The notes beneath the pieces are model-generated. The model did no database searches and was not told the DNA's origin. It saw nothing but the letters and a program-made list of their open reading frames with translations. DNA of 64,000 nucleotides from Mycteria americana. Taxonomy: Eukaryota > Chordata > Aves > Ciconiiformes > Ciconiidae. Below, one piece after another: positions 62,901-64,000 of the stretch. Position 1 is the stretch's first letter. Every line of letters begins with the position of its first letter. The translations under genes were made by a program, and so were the position numbers. The DNA lies in the NCBI RefSeq assembly GCF_035582795.1, contig NC_134366.1:137044756-137108755 (forward strand), written 5' to 3'.

Positions 62901-64000
62901 TGACTTCCTTCCAAATTTGTGATACATTCTGTGCCAACGTGCTATAGAATTAACCACAGGCCAGTGTCAGACCTATTTTCCTTTTAAGGCTCTTCAGTAA
63001 ATTGACTGTTTAATTTTTCAGGTCTGGGCAGATTATCTAGCAGAAAACTTTTTAAATGTAAGACAAATTCCACGATTTGTGTGTTCAGAAGATACTGACA
63101 AGTATTCTCTGAAATAATTTTTTGTTAGTATCCGATTTACTTTCCTTCTTAGTAAATTCACCCCCCCACACACATATGCTTGGGGGTTTTTTTTTGCCTT
63201 ACAAAAGAAAATCTCCATATAATTTGTTGTTGTTGTTGTTATAAAGTAAAGGAGTGGAGATTCTGCATATTTTCCTCTCCCCTCCCCCAGACACTACAGG
63301 AAGTCATGGGCTCTGCTCTCAACTTTCCTGGACATGCAATAAACCAAAACTTCGTATCATCTCATGTAAATTAAATAACTAATCCCACCATCTTCCTGTT
63401 TTCATAATCCCACAATTCGAGCATCCGCACAGGTATAGTTTGACTCTATACCTGCCCACCATGGTAACCATATTAATGCTTTCAAGTCTGCATTTATGTG
63501 AAATGTCCAAAATGTCTTTTTCTTTGGTGTTAGCTTAATGTTTTATTTGTTCTCTTTTTTTCCTCCCTCGACCGCTGGTCCTTTTGTTAGTTGATAGAAA
63601 CTCTGCTGTCACTCTGTTATCACATAAAAGTGCTAAGCAGCTCTGGCTTGTGTGACTTCAGACATCCTTCCCATAAACCAGGTTTTAAAATGAGATACTA
63701 GTTTAACTGTGCAAGTTCACAATGAATGCAATAAAATGTTTAGGAAAAGCTTTATTGAGCAATTATGCAGGTAGGAATGCTGGAGCCAGGAATCAGCAGT
63801 ATAAACAGCCATCTTGCTTGCTCTGACTTTAAAAGAATTACGTAAAAAAATGGTTTTGTCCTCAGTATTTCTGCATTTCTCTTCTCAAAATTAGGCATTA
63901 GTCTCATAAGAGTGAGAAATAAACAGTGCTTGTATTTTCTGATTTTGAAGACGCTTCTGAATCAATCGGTGGAGGCAGATGGGTGAAGGAGTGAAAATAT

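Larger units (their letters stand above)
49365..64000 (+). other. SGK3: Probable SGK3 intron 1, runs off the right edge
   Basis: No coding exon of SGK3 was seen on reading the plus strand to the end of the window. The stretch is AT-rich and holds two decayed CR1 copies (54.4 and 58.9-59.9 kb), a GAAA microsatellite (57.9 kb) and a TTG microsatellite near 63223-63239. Acceptor-like words occur (for example before 60366 and 63291) without a matching donor and frame. Confidence 0.45.

Noticed and set aside
63266-63374. Pyrimidine tract and AG at about 63290 followed by a short open frame, considered as an SGK3 exon
   Set aside because: The translation is unlike SGK3 and the only nearby donor is weak.
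1-64000. CRISPR arrays, bacterial operons, phage-type or endogenous-retrovirus elements
   Set aside because: No regularly spaced repeats, bacterial gene organisation, LTR pairs or retroviral gene remnants were recognised; the DNA is ordinary vertebrate nuclear sequence.

Overview
This window looks like nuclear DNA from a bird. It carries vertebrate split genes with CpG-island promoters, a eukaryotic intron-containing tRNA gene, and several CR1 LINE retrotransposons, two of which end in the 3' signature typical of avian CR1. The gene order MYBL1(-), VCPIP1(-), SGK3(+, inferred) matches the order I recall for human 8q13. The species cannot be read from the sequence alone.

Layout. Positions 98-3689 hold the first two coding exons of MYBL1 (A-MYB) on the minus strand; the rest of the gene lies beyond the left edge. 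Its promoter is a CpG island at about 3390-4970. Inside that island sits a tRNA-Tyr(GTA) gene with a 17-nt intron, on the same strand as MYBL1. From 5 to about 15 kb there is no recognisable gene, only a 5'-truncated CR1 (8155-9012). VCPIP1 occupies 19084-31408 on the minus strand. It has three coding exons that join cleanly into a 1221-residue protein, a probable long AT-rich 3' UTR reaching to about 15.2 kb, and a CpG-island promoter at about 31.1-32.5 kb with three ZNF143-like sites. From 32.5 to 48.6 kb is intergenic: a very old CR1 relic (about 39.1-39.8 kb), a compact cluster of direct and inverted repeats (40.0-40.2 kb), and a fairly complete but dead minus-strand CR1 (46.0-47.4 kb). 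A third CpG island at about 48.7-49.5 kb ends in a good splice donor and is read as the promoter and non-coding first exon of SGK3. The remainder (49.4-64 kb) would be its first intron and holds two more decayed CR1 copies and simple repeats.

How the genes relate. MYBL1 is a germ-line transcription factor, VCPIP1 is a p97/VCP-associated OTU deubiquitinase, and SGK3 is an endosomal PX-domain kinase. They share a syntenic block, not a pathway. I found no unknown multi-gene system. The features most worth a second look are an exon-like block in VCPIP1 intron 2 that would act as a poison exon, the NAGNAG acceptor of MYBL1 exon 2, the Pol III gene embedded in the MYBL1 promoter island, the ZNF143-like cluster between VCPIP1 and whatever is transcribed divergently from it, and the inverted-repeat cluster at 40 kb.
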